From the NCBI RefSeq assembly GCF_001439785.1, contig NZ_JYLI01000012.1:143543-207542 (forward strand): a stretch of DNA of 64,000 nt, in the 5' to 3' direction. This document shows, in pieces, positions 17,032 through 25,691 of the stretch. The translations under genes were made by a program, and so were the position numbers. Under the pieces are notes generated by a model. It was not told the origin of the DNA. It saw only the letters and a program-made list of their open reading frames with translations, and did no database searches. The stretch is from Pseudomonas poae. Lineage in GTDB: Bacteria; Pseudomonadota; Gammaproteobacteria; Pseudomonadales; Pseudomonadaceae. Position 1 is the stretch's first letter. Every line of letters begins with the position of its first letter.

Positions 17032-17062
17032 AAAGGCGCCAGATGATTAATCTGGCGCCTTT
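17032..17062 (-). repeat. Terminator-like hairpin between tRNA-His and tRNA-Leu
   Basis: AAAGGCGCCAGAT pairs with ATCTGGCGCCTTT. It nearly copies the terminator after the other tRNA-His. The T-run on the minus strand is short, so read-through to tRNA-Leu is likely and it may serve as a processing site. Confidence 0.65.
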
Positions 17063-17069
17063 CAAAATA

Positions 17070-17145
17070 TGGGGTGGACGAAGGGGATCGAACCCTCGAC
17101 AACGGGAGTCACAATCCCGTGCTCTACCAACTGAGCTACGCCCAC
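17070..17145 (-). tRNA. tRNA-His (GTG), first copy
   Basis: The 76-base gene matches the other tRNA-His base for base, with anticodon loop TTGTGAC and encoded CCA. It is second in the transcript after tRNA-Arg. Confidence 0.97.
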
Positions 17146-17177
17146 CATATAGCGCTACTTGTGCCAAAGCTGCCTAA

Positions 17178-17254
17178 TGGCGCACCCGGCAGGACTCGAA
17201 CCTGCGACCATCCGCTTAGAAGGCGGATGCTCTATCCAGCTGAGCTACGGGCGC
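17178..17254 (-). tRNA. tRNA-Arg (TCT)
   Basis: The 77-base gene starts GCGCCCGTAGCTCAGCTGG, has anticodon loop CTTCTAA, T-arm GGTTCGAGTC and encoded CCA. It is the first gene of the Arg-His-Leu-His cluster, which neighbours folD in Pseudomonas. Confidence 0.97.
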
Positions 17255-17530
17255 CTTATTAATCTGTACTCTTGGAGGATTACAAACTAAGTGCTTTCCA
17301 GCCTTGCAGAACAACGATTCTGCTCGACCTTCTTAACCAGTGCTAGGCTGTGCCCGACAAGTGCGACGAATAGTATAGAGGGCCCGGAAACCCGTCAAAT
17401 CTTTTTTGAAAAAAACTGATTTTATTTAAGGGCTTAGGGCAATTTGCGGACCAAGCGCCTTTGCCCTCACGCCTCGGCGTGCGAGAATGCGCGCACTTTT
17501 CTTCCCCCTCTCGATGGTTAATCACGCGTA

Positions 17531-18385
17531 ATGACTGCACAACTTATCGACGGCAAATCAATCGCCGCCAGCCTGCGCCAGCAGATCGCCAAACGCGTTA
17601 CCGAGCGTCGCGAGCAAGGCCTGCGCACGCCGGGCCTCGCGGTGATCCTGGTGGGCAGCGATCCTGCCTCTCAGGTTTATGTCTCGCACAAGCGTAAAGA
17701 CTGTGAAGAGGTCGGCTTTATTTCCAAGGCCTACGACTTGCCCAGCGACACCACTCAACAGGCCCTTACCGACCTGATTGACGGCCTCAACGAAGACCCG
17801 GGCATCGACGGCATCCTGCTGCAACTGCCACTGCCCGAGCACCTGGACGCGTCCAAACTGCTCGAACGCATCCGCCCGGACAAGGACGTCGACGGTTTCC
17901 ACCCTTATAACGTCGGCCGTCTGGCCCAACGTATCCCGCTGCTGCGCCCGTGCACCCCCAAAGGCATCATGACGCTGCTCGAAAGCACCGGCATCGACCT
18001 CTACGGTCTCGATGCGGTGGTGGTGGGTGCCTCCAACATCGTCGGTCGCCCGATGGCAATGGAGCTGCTGCTGGCCGGCTGCACCGTCACCGTTACCCAC
18101 CGTTTCACCAGGGATCTTGCCGGCCATGTCGGTCGTGCCGACCTGGTCGTGGTCGCCGCCGGCAAGCCGGGCCTGGTGAAAGGTGAATGGATCAAGCCAG
18201 GCGCCATCGTCATTGACGTAGGCATCAACCGCCAGGACGACGGCAAGCTGGTCGGCGATGTGGTGTATGACACCGCCCTGCCCCGTGCCGGCTGGATCAC
18301 GCCGGTGCCGGGTGGCGTAGGTCCAATGACCCGCGCATGCCTGTTGGAAAATACGTTGTACGCCGCAGAGACCCTGCACGGCTAA
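17531..18385 (+). CDS. folD: Bifunctional methylenetetrahydrofolate dehydrogenase / methenyltetrahydrofolate cyclohydrolase FolD
   Basis: The 284-residue protein shows the FolD signatures: YVSHKRKDCEEVGF with the catalytic lysine, DGILLQLPLPEHLD, and the NADP-binding stretch VVVGASNIVGRPMAMELL. PGGVGPMTRACLLENT lies near the end. It interconverts methylene-, methenyl- and formyl-tetrahydrofolate in one-carbon metabolism. It faces away from the tRNA cluster and is followed by its own terminator. Confidence 0.97.
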   Translation: MTAQLIDGKSIAASLRQQIAKRVTERREQGLRTPGLAVILVGSDPASQVYVSHKRKDCEEVGFISKAYDLPSDTTQQALTDLIDGLNEDPGIDGILLQLPLPEHLDASKLLERIRPDKDVDGFHPYNVGRLAQRIPLLRPCTPKGIMTLLESTGIDLYGLDAVVVGASNIVGRPMAMELLLAGCTVTVTHRFTRDLAGHVGRADLVVVAAGKPGLVKGEWIKPGAIVIDVGINRQDDGKLVGDVVYDTALPRAGWITPVPGGVGPMTRACLLENTLYAAETLHG

Positions 18386-18400
18386 TAACCTCGCGTACTG

Positions 18401-18432
18401 AAAAAGCCTCGCCTTATCGCGGGGCTTTTTAT
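18401..18432 (+). terminator. Terminator after folD
   Basis: AAAAAGCCTCGC pairs with GCGGGGCTTTTT (one G-T pair) and ends in a T-run, 15 bases past the folD stop. Confidence 0.85.
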
Positions 18433-18593
18433 TGTCCGTAGAAAAACTGTTTTTTGTTATTTTTTAAGCACTTTCGTCTGGTTCTGGAAGAACATTCGAC
18501 AGTTATCCATCCATACTCCTAGAATGTAACGTCATTTTTCTTACCAGCCGTTTCCCCAACGGTCTTTCATTACTTTTTAGCGAGTTCACCCGC

Positions 18594-19517
18594 GTGAAAA
18601 TTCGTCTCTCTCTTGTCAGTCTGTTTTTCGCTTTGACAGGCACATTCGCCCACGCCGCCGAAACCACCCAGGCCCCGCGTGATACGTCCAAACTGCAGAT
18701 CGCTTCCGGCAGCGCCATGCTGGTGGACCTGCAGACCAATAAAGTCATCTATTCCAGCAACCCCGACGTCGTGGTGCCTATCGCCTCGGTGAGCAAGCTG
18801 ATGACCGGCCTGATCGTGCTGGAAGCCAAGCAGAACATGGACGAGTACATCGATATCAACATCACCGACACGCCGGAGATGAAAGGCGTGTTCTCCCGCG
18901 TCAAAATCGGCAGCCAGATGCCGCGCAAGGAAATGCTGCTGATCGCCCTGATGTCCTCGGAAAACCGCGCCGCCGCGAGCCTGGCGCACCACTATCCGGG
19001 AGGTTACGCAGCGTTTATCGCGGCGATGAACGCCAAGGCCAAGGCGCTGGGCATGACCAGCACCCATTATGTGGAGCCCACCGGCCTGTCGATCCACAAC
19101 GTGTCGACCGCCCGCGACCTGAGCAAGCTGCTGGCTGCCGCACGGCATTACCCGCTGCTCAGCCAGTTGAGCACCACCAAGGAAAAGACTGTGTCGTTCC
19201 GCAAGCCCAACTACACACTGGGCTTCTCCAACACCGACCACCTGATCAACCGCGCCAACTGGGACATCAAGCTGACCAAGACCGGCTTCACCAACCAGGC
19301 CGGCCACTGCCTGGTGCTGGTGACCAGCATGGGCAACCGTCCGGTGTCGCTGGTGATCCTGGATGCGTTCGGCAAATTCACTCACTTTGCCGATGCCGGC
19401 CGTATTCGCAATTGGGTCGAGACCGGCAAGAGCGGCTCGGTGCCCGATGTGGCGCTGCGCTACAAGGCTGACAAGAATCTGAAAAGCCGCCCGAATGCGG
19501 CGCATGTACAGCGCTGA
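18594..19517 (+). CDS. pbpG: D-alanyl-D-alanine endopeptidase (penicillin-binding protein 7)
   Basis: The 307-residue protein begins with GTG and a cleavable signal peptide ending AHAAE. Peptidase S11 motifs are intact: Ser65-Val-Ser-Lys68 (SxxK), Ser122-Glu-Asn124 (SxN) and Lys229-Thr-Gly231 (KTG). It cleaves D-Ala-meso-DAP cross-links in periplasmic peptidoglycan. It has no C-terminal membrane anchor helix of the PBP5 type, which fits PBP7. Confidence 0.93.
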   Translation: MKIRLSLVSLFFALTGTFAHAAETTQAPRDTSKLQIASGSAMLVDLQTNKVIYSSNPDVVVPIASVSKLMTGLIVLEAKQNMDEYIDINITDTPEMKGVFSRVKIGSQMPRKEMLLIALMSSENRAAASLAHHYPGGYAAFIAAMNAKAKALGMTSTHYVEPTGLSIHNVSTARDLSKLLAAARHYPLLSQLSTTKEKTVSFRKPNYTLGFSNTDHLINRANWDIKLTKTGFTNQAGHCLVLVTSMGNRPVSLVILDAFGKFTHFADAGRIRNWVETGKSGSVPDVALRYKADKNLKSRPNAAHVQR

Positions 19518-19556
19518 ATAATGCAGCAAGTTCCAATTCAGGAACAGTTCCAGATG

Positions 19557-19650
19557 AGGAGGGGAGCTTGCCCGCGAAAGCGGTGGGTCAGTCACTATCA
19601 ATGTTTGCCGGGGCGACGCCTTCGCTGGCAAGCCAGCTCCCACATTTGAT
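19557..19650. repeat. REPIN: inverted pair of REP sequences
   Basis: Two REP palindromes face each other: a GGGGAGCTTGCCCGCGAAAG arm and an inverted CTGGCAAGCCAGCTCCCAC arm, about 60 bases apart. This is the usual REP doublet of the P. fluorescens group. Confidence 0.8.
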
Positions 19651-19689
19651 CTTCGTTACTTTGAGCATCGCGTTCGCTTAACTGAACGG

Positions 19690-19719
19690 CATGGGGGCTT
19701 GCCCCCTCCCACACTCATT
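19690..19719. repeat. Single REP palindrome
   Basis: GGGGGCTTGCCCCCTCCCAC matches the REP core seen at several other places in the window. It lies just past the stop of the minus-strand C39-like gene. Confidence 0.75.
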
Positions 19720-19733
19720 TGCATGCCAACATT

Positions 19734-20396
19734 CTATTTATGTTCGGCCAACACTTTGAGCGCCTGAGCCGCTGCCTGCTCCTGCCCGGCCTCGGCGGTG
19801 GCATTGGCGGCGTCGCGCCAACGCTGCGCATCGACATTTGCCGGCAACTGACTCGGACGTTGGGTCAGGATTGCCCAGCTTCCGGCGCTGCTCCATTTTG
19901 ATTCGAAATCACTGAAGTCCATCAACAGACGCCGGTTCATGCCCGAGCGCAGCAGCACCGTGCTTTTCTGCTGGTTGAAGCCGACCACCACCACATACCG
20001 CGCGTCCGACCACAGCCCGCCACCGAGGCGCGCCATCACCGGGTAACCGGCAGCCACCTGCGCCAGCACGGCCGTCAGCCTTGCGTCCAGCGGGTACACC
20101 ATCAGCCCGTATTCACGCGCCAGCACCTGCATGTTGCGCGCAAGGTCGGCCTCGGCGCCGGGCAGATGCAACGGCTTATCCAGCAGTCCCGGTGTCATCA
20201 CAATGCCTTGTTGCGACAGCATGCTGGCCAATGCCGTGGGACCGCTTTGATAGGCCTCGCTGCGAAAGGTCGGCACGCCGTTGAGTTCCATGCGTTCCGG
20301 CAGGCCTGCCAGTTTCGAGGGATGGGAGGAACACGCCGCCAGCCCCACTGCACAGGCCAGCCACAAGACAGGTTTCAGGTTCAAGGGTAACCGCAA
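19734..20396 (-). CDS. Lipoprotein with a C39-peptidase-like domain lacking catalytic residues
   Basis: The 220-residue protein has a lipoprotein signal (VGLAACSS, cysteine near residue 22). Residues 38-175 resemble a peptidase C39-type fold: AYQSGPTALASML sits where active members have Q-C-G-P-x-A-L. The nucleophile cysteine is serine here, and the histidine position before the VVVVG strand is arginine (ARYVVVVGF). It is probably a binding rather than cleaving domain. The last 45 residues are helical and may be part of a TPR-like repeat. The start is TTG; no better codon is available. Confidence 0.65.
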   Translation of the reverse strand: MRLPLNLKPVLWLACAVGLAACSSHPSKLAGLPERMELNGVPTFRSEAYQSGPTALASMLSQQGIVMTPGLLDKPLHLPGAEADLARNMQVLAREYGLMVYPLDARLTAVLAQVAAGYPVMARLGGGLWSDARYVVVVGFNQQKSTVLLRSGMNRRLLMDFSDFESKWSSAGSWAILTQRPSQLPANVDAQRWRDAANATAEAGQEQAAAQALKVLAEHK

Positions 20397-20571
20397 TTTT
20401 CTACTCTCTGATCAACCGCCAATGAGGGCACAAATCATAGCCCAATCACGGCTGTGGTTATGCAAACGAGTTGGATGGCATGACCATTGGTCAACAACAG
20501 GCAACCGTCACGTAGCCAGGCTGTCAACCAAGAAGACCGAGTGTGCCCCGTGCGGGCAAGAGGAGGCCGGA

Positions 20572-20739
20572 ATGAGCCTTGTAACAACCATTGCGATGTT
20601 GATCTGCGGTTGGCTGGCGGTGGCCGCCGCCATGTTGTGGGGGGTATTGCGCATTGCCCGTCGGCACCATCACCCCCACGCCACACCCGTAAAGCCGCAA
20701 AAGGCGCGGTGCGCCACGCCTAGCCAGGCATGCAACTGA
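20572..20739 (+). CDS. Small single-pass membrane protein, 55 residues
   Basis: The protein starts MSLVTTIAMLICGWLAVAAA, giving one strong transmembrane helix (about residues 4-28). A basic, histidine-rich segment (ARRHHHPH) and a short cytoplasmic tail with two cysteines follow. AGGAGG lies eight bases before the ATG. I do not recognise the family. It ends 20 bases inside the convergent lipoprotein gene. Confidence 0.7.
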   Translation: MSLVTTIAMLICGWLAVAAAMLWGVLRIARRHHHPHATPVKPQKARCATPSQACN

Positions 20740-21124
20740 AGTCCTGAGTCGCCGCAACCTCTTTGCCGTGCCCATCCATCAGTGTTGCGCGCACGGTTGT
20801 GCCCAGACTGGACTCCACCAGCGTGTAGTGCTCGCCCGCCTTGAAATGCCTGTACTCGACCCTACCCTGGCAGTCCTGCTGATTGTCGTCGCCCGCCGGC
20901 TCCTCGAACAACGTCACGTCGAGCCGATGATCTCCCGGTGTCACTTCAAAAAAGCGCCCGTCGTCCACCCGCTTGCCATCCACCCGCTCGGCCATCAGAT
21001 CATTTGGGGTTTCTTCCTTCAAGCCGATCCACGCATCGCCCGGATCAGCCTTGGGGAGCGGGCCGGCGCAGGCCGACAGCAATACAGCGACAACAGGCAT
21101 CAAGCACAGCGTTTTCAATGACAT
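20720..21124 (-). CDS. Small lipoprotein of unknown function
   Basis: The 134-residue protein begins MSLKTLCLMPVVAVLLSACA, a lipoprotein signal with the cysteine near residue 19. The mature part contains RFFEVTPGDHRLDVTLFEE, resembling PEGA-like or carboxypeptidase-regulatory beta segments that describe an attribute 'tied to the body'. Two later cysteines (DCQG and FSCMPG) could form a disulfide. Function is unknown. The longer reading with 22 extra residues lacks a signal start and is less likely. Its 3' end overlaps the preceding small membrane gene tail to tail. Confidence 0.72.
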   Translation of the reverse strand: MSLKTLCLMPVVAVLLSACAGPLPKADPGDAWIGLKEETPNDLMAERVDGKRVDDGRFFEVTPGDHRLDVTLFEEPAGDDNQQDCQGRVEYRHFKAGEHYTLVESSLGTTVRATLMDGHGKEVAATQDFSCMPG

Positions 21125-21316
21125 GACAGAACTCCGGAAAAGACAGTTGCGATGGGCAACAAGCTTGAAGAGCGGTCGTTTGCAGAACAAATGAATACGG
21201 ATGAAGCAATGTTAAGCCGCTGACTAAATCTTCCTTCATCTGGCTGAAAGGTGCGTGTTAGGCGGGTCGCCCGAGACTGCCGGGGTTTGCAATCCCGCCT
21301 TTTTGGAGAGTCACGC

Positions 21317-24300
21317 ATGCTCGGGCTGGTAAAGACCGCACTGCACAAGCCGTACACCTTCATCGTGTTGGCCATCGTCATCTGCATCATCGGGCCGATG
21401 GCGGCCCTGCGTACCCCCACAGATGTGTTCCCGGATATCGGCATCCCCGTGGTTGCGGTGGTGTGGCAATACAACGGCCTGTCGCCGGACGCCATGGCCG
21501 GTCGGGTGATCTACACCTATGAGCGCGCGTTGAGCACCACCGTCAACGACATCGAACATATCGAATCGCAATCGCTGCCCGGCATGGGCATCGTCAAAAT
21601 TTTCTTCCAGACCGGCGTGGATATCCGCACCGCCAACGCCCAGGTCACCGCCGTCTCACAGACCGTGCTCAAGCAAATGCCGCCGGGCATCACGCCGCCG
21701 CTGATCCTCAACTACAGCGCCTCCACGGTGCCGATCCTGCAAATGGCGTTTTCCAGCCCCAGTCTCTCCGAAGCGAGGATTCGCGACCTGGTGCAGAACG
21801 CTATCCGCTTGCCCCTGAGCGCCCTGCCCGGCCTGGCTATGCCCACCCCCATGGGCGGCAGGCAACGCCAGATCACCCTTGACCTGGACCCACAGGCCCT
21901 GGCCGCCAAAGGCCTGTCGGCACAGGACGTGGGCACGGCCCTGGCACTGCAGAACCAGATCATCCCGGTGGGCACCGCCAAGCTGGGGCCCAACGAATAC
22001 ACGGTCCTGCTCAACAACAGCCCCAAGGCCATCGACGAACTCAACGACCTGCCGATCAAGACCGTCGACGGCGCGCTGATCACCATCGGTCAGGTGGCCC
22101 ACGTGCGCGACGGCTCGCCGCCGCAGACCAACATCGTGCGCGTCGACGGCCATCGCGCAGTGCTGATGCCGGCGCTGAAAAACGGCAGCATCTCGACCCT
22201 GTCGATCATCGACGGCATCCGTAAAATGCTGCCACGCATCAACGAAACCCTGCCGCCGTCGCTGAAGACTTCGCTGCTGGGTGACGCCTCGGTGTTCGTC
22301 AAGCAATCAGTGGGCAGCGTGGCCCAGGAAGGCATCATCGCCGCGCTGCTGACCAGCGCGATGATCCTGCTGTTCCTCGGCAGCTGGCGCTCCACCGTGA
22401 TCATCGCCGCGTCGATTCCCCTCGCCGTGCTCTCGGCCATCGCGCTGCTGGCGGTCAGCGGGCAAACGCTCAACGTCATGACCCTTGGCGGCTTGGCATT
22501 GGCGGTAGGGATTCTGGTGGACGACGCCACGGTGACCATCGAAAACATCAACTGGCACCTGGAACAGGGCAAGGCGGTGAAGACCGCGATCCTTGACGGC
22601 GCCGCGCAGATCGTCGGTCCGGCCTTCGTTTCGCTGCTGTGCATCTGCATCGTGTTCGTGCCGATGTTTCTGCTGCAAGGCATCGCCGGCTATCTGTTCC
22701 GGCCGATGGCGCTGGCGGTGATGTTCGCCATGGCCAGCTCGTTCATCCTCTCGCGCACCCTGGTGCCGACCCTGGCGATGTATCTGCTCAAGCCACACGC
22801 GCCGGAGCCGGGCCCAGGCCATCATCCGGAAGATGCCTTCATCAATCACCATGAGGGCGAGCATCACCCGCAGCCGCGCCATGCGATGCTGCAATCGGTG
22901 GTGAATGTCCAGCAGGGCTTCGAGCGACGCTTTTCGAACCTGCGCGATACCTACCATGGCCTGCTGACGCTTGCCCTGGGCCAGCGCAAACGCTTTATCG
23001 CAGGCTTTCTCGCGTGCGTGCTGGCCTCGTTCCTGCTGCTGCCGAGCCTGGGCGAGGACTTCTTCCCCGCCACCGACGCCGGTGCCCTGGCGCTTCACGT
23101 GCGCCTGCCGCTGGGCACGCGCATCGAAGAAAGCGCCGCCGCGTTCGACCGCATTGAAGCGCGCATTCGCCAAGTGATTCCGGCCACTGAGCTGGACACC
23201 ATCGTCGACAATATCGGCATTCCGCTCAGCGGCATCGACATGGCCTACAGCAGCAGCGGCACCATCGGCCCGCAGGACGGCGATATTCAGGTCAGCCTGA
23301 AAAAGGATCACGCACCCAGCGCCGACTACATCAAACAACTGCGCGAAACCCTGCCCCGAAGCTTCCCCGGCAGCCACTTCGCGTTCCTGCCCGCAGACAT
23401 CAGCAGCCAGATCCTCAACTTCGGCACGCCGGCGCCGCTGGACATTAAAATCTCCGGGCGCAGCGATGCCGAAAACCGCGCCTATGCGGTGGAACTTGAG
23501 CGGCGCCTGCAGCATGTGCCGGGCATTGCCGACCTGCGTCTGCAGCAGTCCACCGGCTATCCGTCGCTGCAGGTGAATGTCGACCGGCTGCGCGCCAATG
23601 GCCTGGGCATCACGGAAAAGGACGTGACCAACAGCATGGTGGCGTCGCTGGCCGGCAGCTCCCAGGTGGCGCCGACGTTCTGGCTCAACCCGGCCAATGG
23701 CGTGTCGTATTCGATTGTGGCGGCAACGCCGCAGTACCGCCTCGACAGCTTGCCGGCGCTCGAAGCACTGCCGGTGACCGGCACCGACGGCCAGTCGCAG
23801 ATCCTCGCCGGTGTCGCCAGCATTTCCCGCACTCACAGCCCGGCCGTGGTGACCCACTACAACATCCAGCCAACGCTGGACCTCTACGCCAACGTGCAAG
23901 GCCGTGACCTCGGCGGCGTCGCCCGTGACGTACAAACCGTACTGGATGACACCGCGCACCTGCGCCCCAAAGGCGCGACGATCAGCCTGCACGGGCAGAT
24001 CGACGCGCTGCACGAAGCCTTCACCGGCTTGAGCGTCGGCCTGCTCGGCGCAGTGCTGCTGATCTACCTGCTGATCGTGGTCAACTTCCAGTCCTGGGCC
24101 GACCCCTTCGTGATCATCACCGCCTTGCCGGCCGCGCTGGCCGGCATCGTGTGGATGCTGTTCCTCAGCGGCACATCGCTGTCGGTGCCGGCACTCACCG
24201 GCGCGATCCTGTGCATGGGCGTGGCGACGGCCAATTCGATCCTGGTGGTGAGCTTCTGCCGTGAGCGCCTGGCCGTGCATGGCGATGCGTTGAAGGCCGC

Positions 24301-24538
24301 ACTCGAGGCCGGCTACACACGCTTTCGCCCGGTGTGCATGACCGCCCTGGCGATGATCATCGGCATGCTGCCCCTGGCCCTGTCCCAGGAGCAAAACGCG
24401 CCCCTGGGCCGTGCCGTCATTGGCGGCCTGATCTGCGCCACCGTCGCCACCCTGCTATTCGTTCCCGTGGTTTTCAGCCTGGTCCACGGACGCCACCCTA
24501 CTCGCGCCACTGCTGGAGAAACCCCTCATGTCGTCTGA
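21317..24538 (+). CDS. RND family efflux transporter permease
   Basis: The 1073-residue protein has the two-fold RND layout: helix 1 near residue 12-30, a large periplasmic loop, helices 2-6 (about 340-500), a cytoplasmic linker, then the repeat. The proton-relay motif in TM4 is present as GILVDDATVTIENI. It is a hydrophobe/amphiphile-type pump rather than a typical CzcA. The linker between TM6 and TM7 is histidine-rich (GHHPEDAFINHHEGEHH), which could bind metal. It is first in an operon with an adaptor and an outer membrane channel. Confidence 0.9.
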   Translation: MLGLVKTALHKPYTFIVLAIVICIIGPMAALRTPTDVFPDIGIPVVAVVWQYNGLSPDAMAGRVIYTYERALSTTVNDIEHIESQSLPGMGIVKIFFQTGVDIRTANAQVTAVSQTVLKQMPPGITPPLILNYSASTVPILQMAFSSPSLSEARIRDLVQNAIRLPLSALPGLAMPTPMGGRQRQITLDLDPQALAAKGLSAQDVGTALALQNQIIPVGTAKLGPNEYTVLLNNSPKAIDELNDLPIKTVDGALITIGQVAHVRDGSPPQTNIVRVDGHRAVLMPALKNGSISTLSIIDGIRKMLPRINETLPPSLKTSLLGDASVFVKQSVGSVAQEGIIAALLTSAMILLFLGSWRSTVIIAASIPLAVLSAIALLAVSGQTLNVMTLGGLALAVGILVDDATVTIENINWHLEQGKAVKTAILDGAAQIVGPAFVSLLCICIVFVPMFLLQGIAGYLFRPMALAVMFAMASSFILSRTLVPTLAMYLLKPHAPEPGPGHHPEDAFINHHEGEHHPQPRHAMLQSVVNVQQGFERRFSNLRDTYHGLLTLALGQRKRFIAGFLACVLASFLLLPSLGEDFFPATDAGALALHVRLPLGTRIEESAAAFDRIEARIRQVIPATELDTIVDNIGIPLSGIDMAYSSSGTIGPQDGDIQVSLKKDHAPSADYIKQLRETLPRSFPGSHFAFLPADISSQILNFGTPAPLDIKISGRSDAENRAYAVELERRLQHVPGIADLRLQQSTGYPSLQVNVDRLRANGLGITEKDVTNSMVASLAGSSQVAPTFWLNPANGVSYSIVAATPQYRLDSLPALEALPVTGTDGQSQILAGVASISRTHSPAVVTHYNIQPTLDLYANVQGRDLGGVARDVQTVLDDTAHLRPKGATISLHGQIDALHEAFTGLSVGLLGAVLLIYLLIVVNFQSWADPFVIITALPAALAGIVWMLFLSGTSLSVPALTGAILCMGVATANSILVVSFCRERLAVHGDALKAALEAGYTRFRPVCMTALAMIIGMLPLALSQEQNAPLGRAVIGGLICATVATLLFVPVVFSLVHGRHPTRATAGETPHVV

Positions 24539-25691
24539 TCACACCCCCTCGCGCAAGCGCTTGATGCTCCTGGGCGTCGGCGGCCTGACCCTGGCCGCCC
24601 TGTTGGTCGCCCACGGTCTGCACGCGCGCGCACTGCACGCGCGCTCGGTCAGCGCCTGGACCGAAACCGCTGCCATCGCACAGGTCAGGGTGGTGCAACC
24701 CCAACGCAACGCCGCCGGCGATACCCTACGCTTGCCCGCGCACCTGGAGGCCTGGAGCAAGGCGCCGATCCATGCGCGGGTCAGCGGCTACCTCAAGGAC
24801 TGGAAAGTCGATATCGGCAGCCGGGTCAAGGCCGGGCAGGTGCTCGCCGACATCGACAGCCCGGACCTGGACCAGCAATTGGCGCAAACCCATGCGCAAC
24901 TGGTCCAGCAACAAGCCAATGCGCGCCTGGCGGCCACCACTGCCACGCGTTGGCAACACCTGCTGGCGAGCCATTCGGTGTCGCGTCAGGAAGCCGATGA
25001 GAAAACCTCGGATGCGGCCGCCGCCAAGGCCAATGCCCAGGCCGCCGCAGCCGACTATGCGCGACTGCGCGCACTGGAAAGCTACAAGACCCTGCGCGCA
25101 CCGTTCGCCGGCACCATCACCGCGCGTAATACCGATATCGGCCAGTTGATCAAGGCCGATACCGACAGCAACCTGGCCTTGTTCAACCTCGCCGACACGC
25201 ACCAATTGCGCCTGTATGTGCCGGTGCCGCAGAACTACGCGGCGGTTATCCATCCGGGCCTGCACGCCGAGCTGACGGTGCCCGAGCATCCTGGCGAACA
25301 CTTCAAGGCGCGCTTGGTCGGCGACTCCACCGCCATCGACCGCCGTTCCGGTACCCTGCTCGCGCAGTTCGTGGTCGATAACCCAGGCGATGCGTTGCTG
25401 CCCGGCGATTACGCCGAAGCCACGCTGCCGGTTCCAGCCGATACCCACGGCGTGAGCATTCCGGCCAGCGCATTGATCTTCCGTGCCCAGGGCACTCAGG
25501 TGGCGCTGCTGGATGCGCAGAACCATGTGCACTTGCAGGGCATTCATATCGGCCTCGACCTGGGCGCTCGCCTGGTGATCGATCAAGGGCTCAACTCCGC
25601 CGACCGCGTGGTCGACAACCCGCCCGATGCACTGCGCGAGGGCGATCCGGTGCAGCTGGCCGCTACCGCTGGAGGTGCGCATGCGGCGTGA
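24528..25691 (+). CDS. RND efflux periplasmic adaptor (membrane fusion protein)
   Basis: The 387-residue protein has one N-terminal membrane segment (about 10-30). A biotinyl-lipoyl-like half follows (APIHARVSGYLKDWKVDIGS), then an alpha-helical hairpin rich in Ala/Gln (about 120-180). The second lipoyl half, TLRAPFAGTITARNTDIGQL, and a beta-barrel complete the HlyD/RND adaptor. It bridges the inner membrane pump and the outer channel. It overlaps the pump gene by 11 bases and the channel gene by a few, showing tight translational coupling. Confidence 0.9.
   Translation: MSSDHTPSRKRLMLLGVGGLTLAALLVAHGLHARALHARSVSAWTETAAIAQVRVVQPQRNAAGDTLRLPAHLEAWSKAPIHARVSGYLKDWKVDIGSRVKAGQVLADIDSPDLDQQLAQTHAQLVQQQANARLAATTATRWQHLLASHSVSRQEADEKTSDAAAAKANAQAAAADYARLRALESYKTLRAPFAGTITARNTDIGQLIKADTDSNLALFNLADTHQLRLYVPVPQNYAAVIHPGLHAELTVPEHPGEHFKARLVGDSTAIDRRSGTLLAQFVVDNPGDALLPGDYAEATLPVPADTHGVSIPASALIFRAQGTQVALLDAQNHVHLQGIHIGLDLGARLVIDQGLNSADRVVDNPPDALREGDPVQLAATAGGAHAA

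Noticed and set aside
22307..24394. Very long antisense frame across the RND gene (695 codons), and similar ones over ppiD, lon, tig and fadH
   Set aside because: High GC third-position bias opens the opposite strand; products are His/Arg/Gln-rich and have no ribosome-binding sites or motifs.
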